From Maridesulfovibrio sp. (GTDB lineage: Bacteria > Desulfobacterota > Desulfovibrionia > Desulfovibrionales > Desulfovibrionaceae), in assembly GCF_963666665.1 (NCBI RefSeq), contig NZ_OY762999.1:2733501-2797500 (forward strand): a DNA stretch of 64,000 bases, in the 5' to 3' direction. The notes beneath the pieces were generated by a model. It was not told the origin of the DNA, searched no databases, and saw nothing but the letters and a program-made list of their open reading frames with translations. Made by a program: the position numbers and the translations under genes. Each line of letters begins with the position of its first letter. Within the stretch, counting starts at the first letter, position 1. Shown here one piece after another: positions 24,597-32,768 of the stretch.

Positions 24597-25355
24597 CTAC
24601 TCAGGACACTTTTCAATCCATTTTTCCTGAATCTTACGGATAGTACCCCGACTCTTCAGGGTATTAAACGCCTTCTGCCAGCGAAGCACCTTTTCCAGAT
24701 CAGTAGCCTTTGAGATAGCAAGGTAAAGCTTTACATTATGAAACGTAAGAACCGGAACTGCCATTTTGCGCAGCTCTAAATCTTTACTAAGAAATCCCGA
24801 CACACCGATATTGGAAGTTGCCACCAGCTCAACCCTACCGCGAAGAAGCTTCTTAAAATTAACCTCCTGAGAATCCATAACCTCAAGATTGGTGAACCCC
24901 TTGCTCTTTAAAAACTGAGCCCGGGCATCATTGCGATAAACCCCGATACCGGAAACACTCTTTGCATCTTCAAGAGTCTTCACTTTATGCCTGACACCTT
25001 TCAAACCGTAAAAAACCCACTTATAGCAGGCAATAGGGCCGATCCAGTGAAATTGATTCTCCCGCTCCTCAGTTCTGGCTGTGGAAAACAGCATCACATC
25101 AGGATGATTCAGGAGATGCCTGTAACCACGAGCCCAAGGCATGACCTCTATGGCAGTATTACAGCCGATTTCTTTTTTTAAGGCTTCAACAACTTCAACT
25201 CCGAATCCGGATAACCGGCCATTATCCTGAATAGTTGAAGGATGACTGATCTCGGTAATTATCCTGAGCCCGCAATCATCTGCCCGCCCCGATGAGGAAG
25301 CAAAAGACAAAAAAGACATCATAGTCAACAATGTAACAACTATGCGGTATACCAT
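24597..25355 (-). CDS. Periplasmic solute-binding protein, SBP_bac_3-like
   Basis: The 252-aa precursor has a signal peptide (MVYRIVVTLLTMMSFLSF, cleaved near SSGRADD). The mature part fits family-3 extracellular binding proteins: GRLSGFGVEVVEALKKEIG and CNTAIEVMPWARGYRHLL, a style common in orphan amino-acid-like binding proteins of Desulfovibrio. No permease or ATPase gene is adjacent, so it may act as a sensor partner or with a distant transporter. The ATG at 25355 is chosen for the signal peptide and AGGG just before it; an upstream frame to 25466 would place a hydrophobic but non-signal stretch in front. Confidence 0.8.
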   Translation of the reverse strand: MVYRIVVTLLTMMSFLSFASSSGRADDCGLRIITEISHPSTIQDNGRLSGFGVEVVEALKKEIGCNTAIEVMPWARGYRHLLNHPDVMLFSTARTEERENQFHWIGPIACYKWVFYGLKGVRHKVKTLEDAKSVSGIGVYRNDARAQFLKSKGFTNLEVMDSQEVNFKKLLRGRVELVATSNIGVSGFLSKDLELRKMAVPVLTFHNVKLYLAISKATDLEKVLRWQKAFNTLKSRGTIRKIQEKWIEKCPE

Positions 25356-25448
25356 GCAACCCTGCTCACTTATCGCTCTATTAGTTATGTAAATGCTCCT
25401 TCTATTAATACCCTTATTACATTTTAAAAACAATAAGGGCGCAAAAAA

Positions 25449-25481
25449 AAGCCGGAAACAGGACACCCCTATTTCCGGCTT
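25449..25481 (-). terminator. Intrinsic terminator of the CBS-ACT gene
   Basis: AAGCCGGAAA (25449-25458) pairs with TTTCCGGCTT (25472-25481); on the minus strand a run of T follows. Confidence 0.85.
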
Positions 25482-25516
25482 AATTATCTCCGGCAGTTTA
25501 CCGGGAAAATATGTAT

Positions 25517-26176
25517 TTATTTAATGGACCATTCAGCCATAAAATCTTCAGGGCCTACCACCAGATATTTGCGTTCTTGGAGTGCTGCAACAATGGGGGA
25601 CGGGTCTTCAGTGTCAACACGAATAACCACCATCCTGCGGTTATTGTGGTGAAAAAGACCGGTGCTGATGATGTTGTATTTCATATTGGAAATAATCCCG
25701 GCCACCTCGTAAAGAACACCGGTTCGTTCTTCAACATCCACCACAATGCGGGAACCGCCCTGTTTGAGGCCCATCTCTTCAACCAGCAGTTCAAGCATTT
25801 TGTTGCGGTTGATATAACCGATGAGTTTCTTATTTTCGTCAACAACAGCAAGACCTGAAAGATTCATTTCAAACATAAGGTCTGCCGCAGCTTCAATCTC
25901 GGTTTCAGGCGGAATGGTGGTAATGTTCTTACGTACAACTTCCCGAACGGTAATCTTACTCAGCAGGTAGCTGAGTTCATGTTTATCAAGAGAGCTTATT
26001 ACAGAAGGAAGGGCAGCACGGACATCTTCTTTGGTGACATAACCTACGAGGTCTTCCCCGTCTTTAACAAGAAGCATCCACAACTGATTGTCTTCCAGAA
26101 TTTTGTCCGCTTCCTTGACCAAAGTCTCAGGGGTAACGGTCACAAAGTCCTTGAGCATTTTCAGTCCCACATACAT
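25517..26176 (-). CDS. CBS-domain pair plus ACT domain protein
   Basis: Residues 1-140 form two CBS repeats (VTPETLVKEADKILEDNQLW and TIPPETEIEAAADLMFEMNL), and about 145-219 an ACT-like domain (SRIVVDVEERTGVLYEVAGII). CBS pairs usually bind adenine nucleotides and ACT domains bind amino acids, so a small-molecule sensor is likely. Proteins of this layout are common in sulfate reducers and clostridia without a fixed role (often called AcuB-like). The ATG at 26176 is chosen because GGAGG lies eight bases before it. The 5' leader contains several hairpins (26200-26330). Confidence 0.85.
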   Translation of the reverse strand: MYVGLKMLKDFVTVTPETLVKEADKILEDNQLWMLLVKDGEDLVGYVTKEDVRAALPSVISSLDKHELSYLLSKITVREVVRKNITTIPPETEIEAAADLMFEMNLSGLAVVDENKKLIGYINRNKMLELLVEEMGLKQGGSRIVVDVEERTGVLYEVAGIISNMKYNIISTGLFHHNNRRMVVIRVDTEDPSPIVAALQERKYLVVGPEDFMAEWSIK

Positions 26177-26533
26177 CTGCATGTCCTCCAAAATCCGGAA
26201 AGAGTCCGGTGCGTAAAAAAGTTTAATGATTCAAGGGACCAAACGCGCAAAATCCGACTGCAAACATGCAGCCGAATCCCCCGCTGATATATCCCCGTGA
26301 AATGCCGCCGGACATGGCGGCAAGATGAAAACACCCACTCCATACCCAAGCTTTCATCCACTTGCAAGACATGCCCGCTCCAGCACGCATTTTTTATGCT
26401 ATCATAACAGTTATAAAAAGCACTCCATCATTTGCCTGTCACAGTACCATTATTAGATTGTTCTGCAAAACCTTACAGATTTATACGCTTAAGCACCTTG
26501 CCCCTGCTAATTTTTTGAGTTAGTCCAAATTCC
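26177..26533. other. Intergenic leader region between divergent CBS-ACT and hypA genes
   Basis: No gene is seen in these 357 bp. Read on the minus strand as the CBS-ACT leader it holds a GCCGCC/GGCGGC stem around 26303-26322 and a CGGCUGCA/UGCAGUCG stem near 26255-26275. They do not match a riboswitch class I know. The right-hand part, AT-rich from about 26390, should carry the hypA promoter. Confidence 0.4.
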
Positions 26534-26884
26534 ATGCACGAAATGTCAATAGCGCAAAGTATACTTGCAATCATTGAAGAGGAAATGGAAAAGCAACCCG
26601 GTGCCAGCCTCAAAAAAGTTGTGGTAGGTAATGGTGCGCTTGCGGGGGTAGTCTCCGATGCTCTTACTTTCGGCTGGGAAGCCGTTACCGTGGGGACCGC
26701 CCTTGAAGGGTCCGTTCTCGAAGTTAACGAAATTCCCATCAAAGTACGCTGCGGCGGGTGCAAACACGAATTTATACCCGAAGACAAACTTTACATGGGA
26801 TGTCCGGAATGCGGTCTGGAAATCGGTCATGAAGTTCTTCAGGGCAAGGAATTGCAGATCGAAAGCATCGAGATTGACGATTAA
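26534..26884 (+). CDS. hypA: Hydrogenase maturation nickel chaperone HypA
   Basis: HypA delivers Ni to [NiFe] hydrogenase precursors with HypB. The 116-aa protein starts MHEMSIAQ with His2 as the nickel ligand, and has the zinc site CGGC...CPEC at residues about 74-96. It lies 15 bp upstream of hypB and should share its mRNA. The hydrogenase structural genes are elsewhere. Confidence 0.97.
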   Translation: MHEMSIAQSILAIIEEEMEKQPGASLKKVVVGNGALAGVVSDALTFGWEAVTVGTALEGSVLEVNEIPIKVRCGGCKHEFIPEDKLYMGCPECGLEIGHEVLQGKELQIESIEIDD

Positions 26885-26899
26885 CTTAAGGAGTTAGAA

Positions 26900-27556
26900 A
26901 TGGGTGAAATCCCTGTGGTACGCAATATTCTGGAAGCAAATGACAGAATTGCCGATGAACTGAACAAATTTTTCAAAGAAAAAAATATTCTCTGCCTCAA
27001 CCTGATGAGTTCACCCGGGTCCGGTAAAACCAGCCTGTTGGAAAAGACCCTCGCTGACCTCAAGGATGAATTCAAAATGGCTGTTATCGAAGGCGACCTC
27101 CAGACTGACAACGACGCCCGTCGCGTTGCAGCCACCGGAGCACAGGCCGTTCAGATCAACACCGAAGGCGGATGCCACCTTAACTCCAGCCAGGTAAAGG
27201 AAGCCCTTTCCCTGATCGACCTTGAAGGACTCGATATTCTTTTCGTGGAAAACGTGGGCAACCTTGTATGTCCCGCCGAATTCAATGTTGGTGAGGATCA
27301 CAAGATCACCCTGCTGACCGTAACTGAGGGCGACGACAAACCTGAAAAGTATCCCCTCATGTTCCATATTTCTTCTGTCATGATCCTTAACAAAATCGAT
27401 CTCCTGCCCTACGTGGATTTCGATCTTGAAAAGGCCAAGCAGCATGCACGCAAGCTGAACGCAGACATCGCCCTCTTCCCCCTTTCCTGCCGCACCCGGG
27501 AAGGACTGGAAGCATGGTACGAATGGCTCCGCAAAGCCCGCGAAGAGAAAAAATAA
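26900..27556 (+). CDS. hypB: Hydrogenase maturation GTPase HypB
   Basis: A 218-aa SIMIBI GTPase that powers nickel insertion into [NiFe] hydrogenase. The P-loop SSPGSGKTSLLEKT, the switch region EGDLQTDNDARR, the metal-site motif TEGGCHL, and NKIDLLPYVDFD for guanine recognition are all visible. It lacks the His-rich N-terminal extension and the CCxxPxxC N-terminal metal site of some HypB proteins, so nickel storage is not expected. It is followed by a palindromic element and the sigma-54 activator gene. Confidence 0.97.
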   Translation: MGEIPVVRNILEANDRIADELNKFFKEKNILCLNLMSSPGSGKTSLLEKTLADLKDEFKMAVIEGDLQTDNDARRVAATGAQAVQINTEGGCHLNSSQVKEALSLIDLEGLDILFVENVGNLVCPAEFNVGEDHKITLLTVTEGDDKPEKYPLMFHISSVMILNKIDLLPYVDFDLEKAKQHARKLNADIALFPLSCRTREGLEAWYEWLRKAREEKK

Positions 27557-27557
27557 T

Positions 27558-27645
27558 TTCGCCTACAGCGGCCAGAGTGGGAAAGCTTTTGCAAAAGCTT
27601 TCCCACTCTGAACTCTCCCTGCATAACCTTTTACTAGGCTTCGAC
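27558..27645 (+). repeat. Palindromic intergenic element, copy C
   Basis: An 18-bp perfect inverted repeat (arm 27573-27590 CAGAGTGGGAAAGCTTTT; arm 27593-27610) follows hypB directly, then AACTCTCCCTGCATAACC and GGCTTCG. Relative to copy B, two base pairs in the arms have changed as pairs. Confidence 0.75.
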
Positions 27646-27662
27646 CTGTTGATGGATGTTTC

Positions 27663-28997
27663 ATGAAATTTCCCAGCAACCTACCGTGTTCGGCAGTCCT
27701 CGACTCACTGGCAGACGGGGTATTTACGGTAGACCGGGACTGGAACATCACCTTCTTTAACGAAGCCGCCAGCCGGATCACCGGTGTCCCTGCAGAAGAA
27801 GCAGTAGGCTCCAAATGCTGGGATGTATTCCACTCCAGCCTCTGCGACGGTGACTGCGCCCTGCGTTCATGCATGAGCAATTGCGGCCGCATCTCCAACA
27901 AATCCATATTTTTCATCCACGCTGACGGACGCAAGGTTCCGGTTTCCATCAGCGCCGCTCCCCTTGTTGACGGCGACGGAAAACTCATCGGCGGCGTGGA
28001 AAGTTTCCGTGACTTGACCGATATTCAGATGATCCGCCGTGAGGTGGAAGATTCATGGCGCTTTGAAGATATCATTGGGAAAAGCGCACAGCTTGGAAAA
28101 GTTTTTTCAATCCTCCCTCAAGTAAGTAAAAGTGAAGCCACAGTACTCCTGCTTGGGGAATCCGGCACCGGTAAAGAGCTTTTCGCCAGGGCCATCCATA
28201 ACCTCAGTGAACGCAAAAACGGCCCATTTGTAGCCGTAAACTGCGGCGCCCTGCCCGACAATCTGCTGGAATCAGAACTCTTCGGCTACAAGGCCGGAGC
28301 CTTTACCGATGCCCGTAAAGACAAGGCCGGACGATTTGAACTTGCTGCCGGCGGCACTATTTTCCTCGATGAAATAGGTGATATGCCAGCCAAACTGCAG
28401 GTAAAACTGCTTCGAGTGTTGCAGGAAAAGACATTCGAACCGTTAGGCGCAGTGCAAAGCGTTAAAGCCAATGTTCGTATTGTGGCAGCCACCAATAAAA
28501 ATCTGACAGAACTGGTGGAACAAGGTTTATTCCGGCAGGATCTCTACTACCGCTTGAACGTGGTCACCCTCAACCTTCCGCCGCTCAAAGAGCGGGTCGA
28601 GGATATTCCGCTCCTGATCAACCACTTTGTGAACAGGCTCAATGCCCTGCAAGGCAAAGATATCGACGGTATTTCCGAAGACACCCTGCACATTCTCATG
28701 CGCCATCCTTTCCCCGGCAATGTGCGGGAACTGGAAAACATTCTTGAGTTTGCCTTTATCCTCTGCCCTTCGGGCTTTATTCAGGTCGAACACCTGCCCG
28801 AATACCTACAGCCTAAATCCAGAGAGGCTGCTCCTCACGAGGACATGCCCTTAACCATGGATGAAATCAAATGCATGGCTGTGCGCCGCGCCCTTAAACG
28901 TAACAACGGTAAGAAAATGGCAACCTGCCGCGAACTGGGTATTTCCAAAGATACCCTTCGCCGCACCATATCCCGCTGCGAAGACATAGGCGCATAA
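27663..28997 (+). CDS. Sigma-54-dependent activator with Cys-rich PAS domain
   Basis: Domains in order: PAS (about 10-125), AAA+ ATPase with Walker A GESGTGKE at 165-172, and a Fis-type helix-turn-helix at about 410-440 (CRELGISKDTLRR). The PAS domain has five Cys (52, 61, 65, 70, 74) that could bind a metal or Fe-S cluster. The sigma-54 contact loop, usually GAFTGA, is GAFTDA at 212-217, a natural variant. In D. vulgaris the equivalent activator controls the orp operons with sigma-54; the position here, just before a -24/-12 promoter and the nifX-orp-mrp genes, matches. Confidence 0.92.
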   Translation: MKFPSNLPCSAVLDSLADGVFTVDRDWNITFFNEAASRITGVPAEEAVGSKCWDVFHSSLCDGDCALRSCMSNCGRISNKSIFFIHADGRKVPVSISAAPLVDGDGKLIGGVESFRDLTDIQMIRREVEDSWRFEDIIGKSAQLGKVFSILPQVSKSEATVLLLGESGTGKELFARAIHNLSERKNGPFVAVNCGALPDNLLESELFGYKAGAFTDARKDKAGRFELAAGGTIFLDEIGDMPAKLQVKLLRVLQEKTFEPLGAVQSVKANVRIVAATNKNLTELVEQGLFRQDLYYRLNVVTLNLPPLKERVEDIPLLINHFVNRLNALQGKDIDGISEDTLHILMRHPFPGNVRELENILEFAFILCPSGFIQVEHLPEYLQPKSREAAPHEDMPLTMDEIKCMAVRRALKRNNGKKMATCRELGISKDTLRRTISRCEDIGA

Positions 28998-29101
28998 TTA
29001 GCCCTCATTCCATTTATTCGACCAATTCTGCGCCTGAACACCCCTTACTTCCTCCCCGCAAAAACCAATCAAACACCTATTTTAACTGTCTTTTATCTCC
29101 A

Positions 29102-29117
29102 TGGCACAAACTATGCC
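29102..29117 (+). promoter_or_regulatory. Sigma-54 (-24/-12) promoter of the orp operon
   Basis: TGGCAC (29102-29107) and TGC (29114-29116) fit TGGCAC-N5-TTGCW with GG and GC exactly at -24 and -12; one T of TTGC is A. Start would be near 29127, two or three bases before the ATG of the first orp-operon gene. Confidence 0.85.
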
Positions 29118-29129
29118 TTATAGTTGCCC

Positions 29130-29600
29130 ATGAGAGGAAACGAAGGACGCAATACCAATTCAACGCTGCTTTGTTTGGCCTGTTATGAAGACAGGCTGGC
29201 CTCCGTTTTTGACAATGCCCCGGACCTGAAATTGTTCCGGTTGGAAGACAATAAAATTTGTCCCGCAGGCTACCTATCCCTTCCCTCAAAAGACCCAAAG
29301 GACAGGACATCCGCCATAATAGCCTGCGGGGCAACGTTTTTAATATGCGGTGCAATCTGTGGTTGCACCATGAATGAACTGGAGCAGGCCGGAGTTACGG
29401 TTATCCCGTGGATCACGGGAATGATCGAGCAAGTTCTCTCAGCCTATCAACAGGACTGTCTGGAAAACCATGTCATGCCCGGATGCAGAGGCAGAGGCAG
29501 GTGCGGACAGGGAAACAGAGGCTTCAGGTCCAGAAAGGGTATACAGGATTCAATACGCCCTTGTGAGCCGACCCTAAGCCAAGTGCACAGGAGTAAGTAA
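29130..29600 (+). CDS. NifX/NafY-like protein, first gene of the orp operon
   Basis: A 156-aa protein whose N-terminal 110 residues follow the dinitrogenase iron-molybdenum cofactor-type fold (LACYEDRLASVFDNAPDLKLFRLED). The tail is different: CRGRGRCGQGNRGFRSRKG is Cys/Arg/Gly-rich. It corresponds in position to DVU2107 of the D. vulgaris orp1 operon, where the NifX-type proteins form part of the orange-protein complex. The ATG at 29130 is only about three bases after the predicted sigma-54 start, so translation may be nearly leaderless. It is followed two bases later by orp. Confidence 0.8.
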   Translation: MRGNEGRNTNSTLLCLACYEDRLASVFDNAPDLKLFRLEDNKICPAGYLSLPSKDPKDRTSAIIACGATFLICGAICGCTMNELEQAGVTVIPWITGMIEQVLSAYQQDCLENHVMPGCRGRGRCGQGNRGFRSRKGIQDSIRPCEPTLSQVHRSK

Positions 29601-29601
29601 T

Positions 29602-29961
29602 ATGAAAATCGCCATCAGTTGTCAGGGCAACGATCTCAATGGAGATATCGACCCTCGTTTCGGTCGCGCAAAAGGCTTTCTGGTCTGCGATACCGATGCC
29701 GACACTCAGGAATACATCGACAACACCCAGAACCTTAATGCCGCTCAGGGCGCTGGAATCCAGTCAGCCCAGAACGTAGCCGCCACAGGCGCAACTGCGG
29801 TAATCACCGGGCACGTTGGACCCAAGGCTTTCACCGCGCTCGATAAGGGTGCCATCAAGGTCTACCTTGTAGGTGGTGGAACAGTTGCCGAGGCTCTGGC
29901 TTCCTTCAAAGAAGGCAAGCTCGAAGCCGCTGCAGATGCAGACAAACCCGGCCACTGGTAG
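29602..29961 (+). CDS. orp: Orange protein ORP (Mo-Cu cluster protein), NifX-like
   Basis: The 119-aa sequence starts MKIAISCQGNDLNGDIDPRFGRAKGF in family style (DPRFGRA is the core signature) and ends with the TGHVGPKAF and YLVGGGTV parts of the NifX/NafY fold. It fits ORP, the small protein of D. gigas and D. vulgaris (DVU2108) that carries a non-covalent molybdenum-copper-sulfur cluster; its length is as expected. The operon is involved in a multiprotein complex linked to cell division and metal handling in the published D. vulgaris work. It sits between the nifX-like and mrp-like genes. Confidence 0.88.
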   Translation: MKIAISCQGNDLNGDIDPRFGRAKGFLVCDTDADTQEYIDNTQNLNAAQGAGIQSAQNVAATGATAVITGHVGPKAFTALDKGAIKVYLVGGGTVAEALASFKEGKLEAAADADKPGHW

Positions 29962-29976
29962 AATTTTCTTCATCGC

Positions 29977-30031
29977 GTTCAGTCATGCCTTTTTCTCCTC
30001 TCCCTTGCTCTGCGGGCATGACTGAACTTTT
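29977..30031 (+). terminator. Terminator or attenuator between orp and the Mrp gene
   Basis: GTTCAGTCATGCC (29977-29989) pairs with GGCATGACTGAAC (30015-30027), a 13-bp stem with a 25-base loop, followed by TTTT. Because the mrp-like gene continues the operon it may attenuate rather than end transcription. Confidence 0.7.
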
Positions 30032-30085
30032 CAACCATTGACAAGTCAGGTTCACGTCTTAGTTTACCTCTTAACGCCTATTGTG

Positions 30086-30138
30086 ACAGATTGAACAATC
30101 TGTTTTTAATAATGACTACCCCCTCTTCCTACGAGGGG
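30086..30138 (+). promoter_or_regulatory. Hairpin-rich leader of the Mrp-like gene
   Basis: Two further stems lie here: ACAGATTG (30086-30093) with CAATCTGT (30096-30103) followed by TTTTT, and CCCCTC (30119-30124) with GAGGGG (30133-30138) just before the AGGAG ribosome binding site (30140-30144). Together with the upstream terminator they suggest control of the last gene of the operon. Confidence 0.5.
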
Positions 30139-30152
30139 CAGGAGATTGATAT

Positions 30153-31421
30153 ATGAGCGATCACGCATGCGGAAGCTGCTCTTCCTCCGGGTCCGGATGT
30201 TCTTCTTCCGGTTGTTCTTCTGAAGGTTGCAAGCCTGAAGATATGAAACTGCAAAAAGCCCTTTCCAGAATTAAACACAAAATCGTGGTTATTTCCGGTA
30301 AAGGCGGCGTCGGTAAAAGTACTGTAGCAACCAACATTGCAGTTGCTCTTTCCCTAGCCGGTAAACAGGTCGGCCTGCTTGACGTTGACGTACACGGCCC
30401 CAGTGTTCCCCGCCTGCTCAGTCTTCAGGATCAAAAGCCGCACATCGGTCATGAAGTAATTGAACCCATCTCCTGGTCCAGCAACCTCTGGGTTATGTCC
30501 CTCGGCTTCATGCTGCCCAGCAAAGATGATCCTGTTATCTGGCGCGGCCCGGTAAAAATCGGCCTGATCAAGCAGTTCGTACAGGATGTAGCATGGAATG
30601 ACCTCGACTTCCTCGTCGTTGACTGCCCCCCCGGAACCGGTGACGAACCCCTTTCCGCACTGCAGACCCTCGGTCAGGACGCTCACGCAGTTATCGTAAC
30701 CACCCCGCAGGGAGTTGCTATTGATGACGTACGCCGCTCCGTAAACTTCTGTAAGCAGGTCGGCAACCCAGTTCTCGGTATCATCGAAAACATGAGCGGA
30801 TTTGTCTGCCCCGACTGCGGTAACGTACATGATATTTTCAATTCCGGCGGCGGTGAAGAGCTTGCCAAGGAAACCGGAGTTAAGTTCCTCGGACGCATTC
30901 CCCTTGATCCTGAAGTGGGCCGTTCCGGTGATGAAGGTTACCCCATCATACGCACTGACCATGAAAGCCCCACCGGCAAGGCTTTGAATACTATCATCAA
31001 GCCTATGCTGAATCTCACTGAGACTTTGCAGGAAAACAACGAGATGCCCAAGCCAGAAGAACTTCAAGCTAAAAACGGCATGATCAGAATCGCAGTACCC
31101 GTTGCAGCAGGCAAGCTCTGCATGCACTTCGGACATTGTGAACAGTTCGCACTCATGGATGTTGATGTTGCAACCAAGGGAATTGTTGCCACGAACATGG
31201 AAACTCCCCCGCCCCACGAGCCTGGTGTGCTTCCTAAATGGATTGCAGATCAGGGCGTACAGCTGGTACTCGCAGGCGGCATGGGTTCCAGAGCACAGTC
31301 CCTGTTTACCGATGCCGGCGTAAAAGTAATTGTAGGCTCCCCTGCTGAAGCACCTGAGAACGTAGTTTCCAGCTACCTTGCAGGAACCCTCCAGACCGGG
31401 TCCAACACCTGCGATCACTAG
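30153..31421 (+). CDS. Mrp/Nbp35-type ATPase fused to a NifX-like domain
   Basis: Residues 1-40 are Ser/Cys-rich (SCSSSGSGCSSSGCSSEGC), residues about 45-290 form the ParA/Mrp-type P-loop ATPase with GKGGVGKSTVA and a CPDCGNVHDIF site that can hold a bridging Fe-S cluster, and residues about 310-422 form a NifX-like domain (VPVAAGKLCMHFGHCEQFA). This layout matches DVU2109 of the D. vulgaris orp1 operon. The ATPase family loads Fe-S or other metal clusters, so delivery of the cluster to ORP is a reasonable inference. It is the last gene before a strong terminator. Confidence 0.9.
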   Translation: MSDHACGSCSSSGSGCSSSGCSSEGCKPEDMKLQKALSRIKHKIVVISGKGGVGKSTVATNIAVALSLAGKQVGLLDVDVHGPSVPRLLSLQDQKPHIGHEVIEPISWSSNLWVMSLGFMLPSKDDPVIWRGPVKIGLIKQFVQDVAWNDLDFLVVDCPPGTGDEPLSALQTLGQDAHAVIVTTPQGVAIDDVRRSVNFCKQVGNPVLGIIENMSGFVCPDCGNVHDIFNSGGGEELAKETGVKFLGRIPLDPEVGRSGDEGYPIIRTDHESPTGKALNTIIKPMLNLTETLQENNEMPKPEELQAKNGMIRIAVPVAAGKLCMHFGHCEQFALMDVDVATKGIVATNMETPPPHEPGVLPKWIADQGVQLVLAGGMGSRAQSLFTDAGVKVIVGSPAEAPENVVSSYLAGTLQTGSNTCDH

Positions 31422-31498
31422 AGAAATCAACCCTGATCAGCATGATTCGGGTCTAGAATAAAAGCTATAAGTACATCTACCTGTACATATCTCTACCG

Positions 31499-31530
31499 AA
31501 ACAGCCTGCGGGATTTCCCGCAGGCTGTTT
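31499..31530. terminator. Bidirectional terminator
   Basis: AAACAGCCTGCGGGA (31499-31513) pairs with its complement at 31516-31530, 15 bp with a two-base loop, ending the orp operon and the convergent binding-protein gene. Confidence 0.92.
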
Positions 31531-31548
31531 TGCTTTAAAGAGAAAAAA

Positions 31549-32697
31549 CTATTTCAGGTCAATAATATCCTGCACCGCGATATGACCGTCGCGAAAGGTG
31601 GAAATGATGACGTCCTTATCCGGGTCGCCGTTGTTGTTGTAATCAAAAGTCCCGGTCACCCCATGAAAGGGAGGCATATCCACCAGAGCATCATGGATAG
31701 CTACAGGATTATCAGTTCCGGCTATTTTTGCGGCATCAAAAAGTGAATTAACAGCATCATAGGTCAAGGCCTCAAGTTCGCTGGGCTCAACGCCATTGGC
31801 TTTCTTGTAATCCTTTTCAAACTCCGCAACCCCTTCAATAGGCAGGCTCGGAATCCAGTGGTCAGTGTAATAGCTGTTTTTGAATAAGGGATTGCGCTGC
31901 AGTTCAATGGGGTCCCATGAATCACTGCCCATAAGAATCCCTTTGAAGCCCAGCTTACGGGCCTGCGCGACCTGTAATTGAACCATCTTGGTATTATCAG
32001 GAAGGAAAAGTATTTGCGCACCGGATTCAATTATCTTCTGTAATTGCTTAGAAAAATCACGATCTCCTGCAACATAGCTCTGAAAAGAGACAACCCTGCC
32101 TCCGCCTTTTAAATAATCTTCTTTAAAGAAGCGGGCTAATTCTGCACTGTAAGGACTGGAAGAAGCAAACAGGACTCCCACATCCTTATGTCCTAGATCT
32201 TTTTTGGCAAATCGGGCTAAAGCTTCGCCCTGCACGGTATTTGTGTAGGAAACACGAAAAGAATATTTAAAGGATGTAAGCCTGTTAGTTCCTGCTACGG
32301 GGGTGATGAAAGGAACTTTGTGTTCCTCGCAAACTTTTGCAACAGCCAGAGCAACCTTACTCTTTGCTGCTCCAACAATTGCAGATACTTTGTCCTTTTC
32401 AATCAACCTGAGAGTGACTTTAGCTGCCATCTCAGGATCGCCGTTACTGTCAGCAGGGATAAGCTTAACCGTGTGCGGTTCTCCTGCTAATTCCAGCCCC
32501 CCTGCTTTATTAACCCTGTCTGCGGCATAACGGGCGGCTGTAACTATATAAGTTCCTTTCCTGAACAGCTCACCGCTGGTAACTGCAACAACTCCGACCT
32601 TGAATTCATTGGATGTTTTTTTATCAGAACATCCCGCGCATAGACAAAAGACAAGGACGAAGATGAAAAGGACCGGAATAAATCTGTATGTTTTCAT
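31549..32697 (-). CDS. LivK-type (Peripla_BP_6) lipoprotein binding protein
   Basis: The 382-aa product starts MKTYRFIPVLFIFVLVF and ends the signal at a lipobox (LCAGC), so it is a lipoprotein. The mature part has the fold of branched-chain amino-acid binding proteins: NEFKVGVVAVTSGELF, then AAKVTLRLIEKDKVSAIVGAA and FASSSPYSAELARFFKEDYL. No ABC transporter subunits are adjacent, so the ligand is unknown. CGGAG lies six bases before the ATG; an upstream extension to 32733 was rejected. Confidence 0.85.
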   Translation of the reverse strand: MKTYRFIPVLFIFVLVFCLCAGCSDKKTSNEFKVGVVAVTSGELFRKGTYIVTAARYAADRVNKAGGLELAGEPHTVKLIPADSNGDPEMAAKVTLRLIEKDKVSAIVGAAKSKVALAVAKVCEEHKVPFITPVAGTNRLTSFKYSFRVSYTNTVQGEALARFAKKDLGHKDVGVLFASSSPYSAELARFFKEDYLKGGGRVVSFQSYVAGDRDFSKQLQKIIESGAQILFLPDNTKMVQLQVAQARKLGFKGILMGSDSWDPIELQRNPLFKNSYYTDHWIPSLPIEGVAEFEKDYKKANGVEPSELEALTYDAVNSLFDAAKIAGTDNPVAIHDALVDMPPFHGVTGTFDYNNNGDPDKDVIISTFRDGHIAVQDIIDLK

Positions 32698-32735
32698 GAA
32701 AAACTCCGATTTGCAGTTCCAGTAAAAAAACAAAA

Positions 32736-32755
32736 GGCGGCCTTTGCAGGCCGCC
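32736..32755 (-). terminator. Intrinsic terminator ending the mutL-alr group
   Basis: GGCGGCC (32736-32742) pairs with GGCCGCC (32749-32755) around a six-base loop; on the minus strand a T run follows at 32731 and below. Confidence 0.75.
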
Positions 32756-32768
32756 CTTCACCTCAGGG

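Noticed and set aside
26177..26533. Riboswitch in the CBS-ACT leader
   Set aside because: The stems do not match a cobalamin, SAM, glycine, lysine or other class known to me, and no regulatory ligand is suggested by the neighbours.
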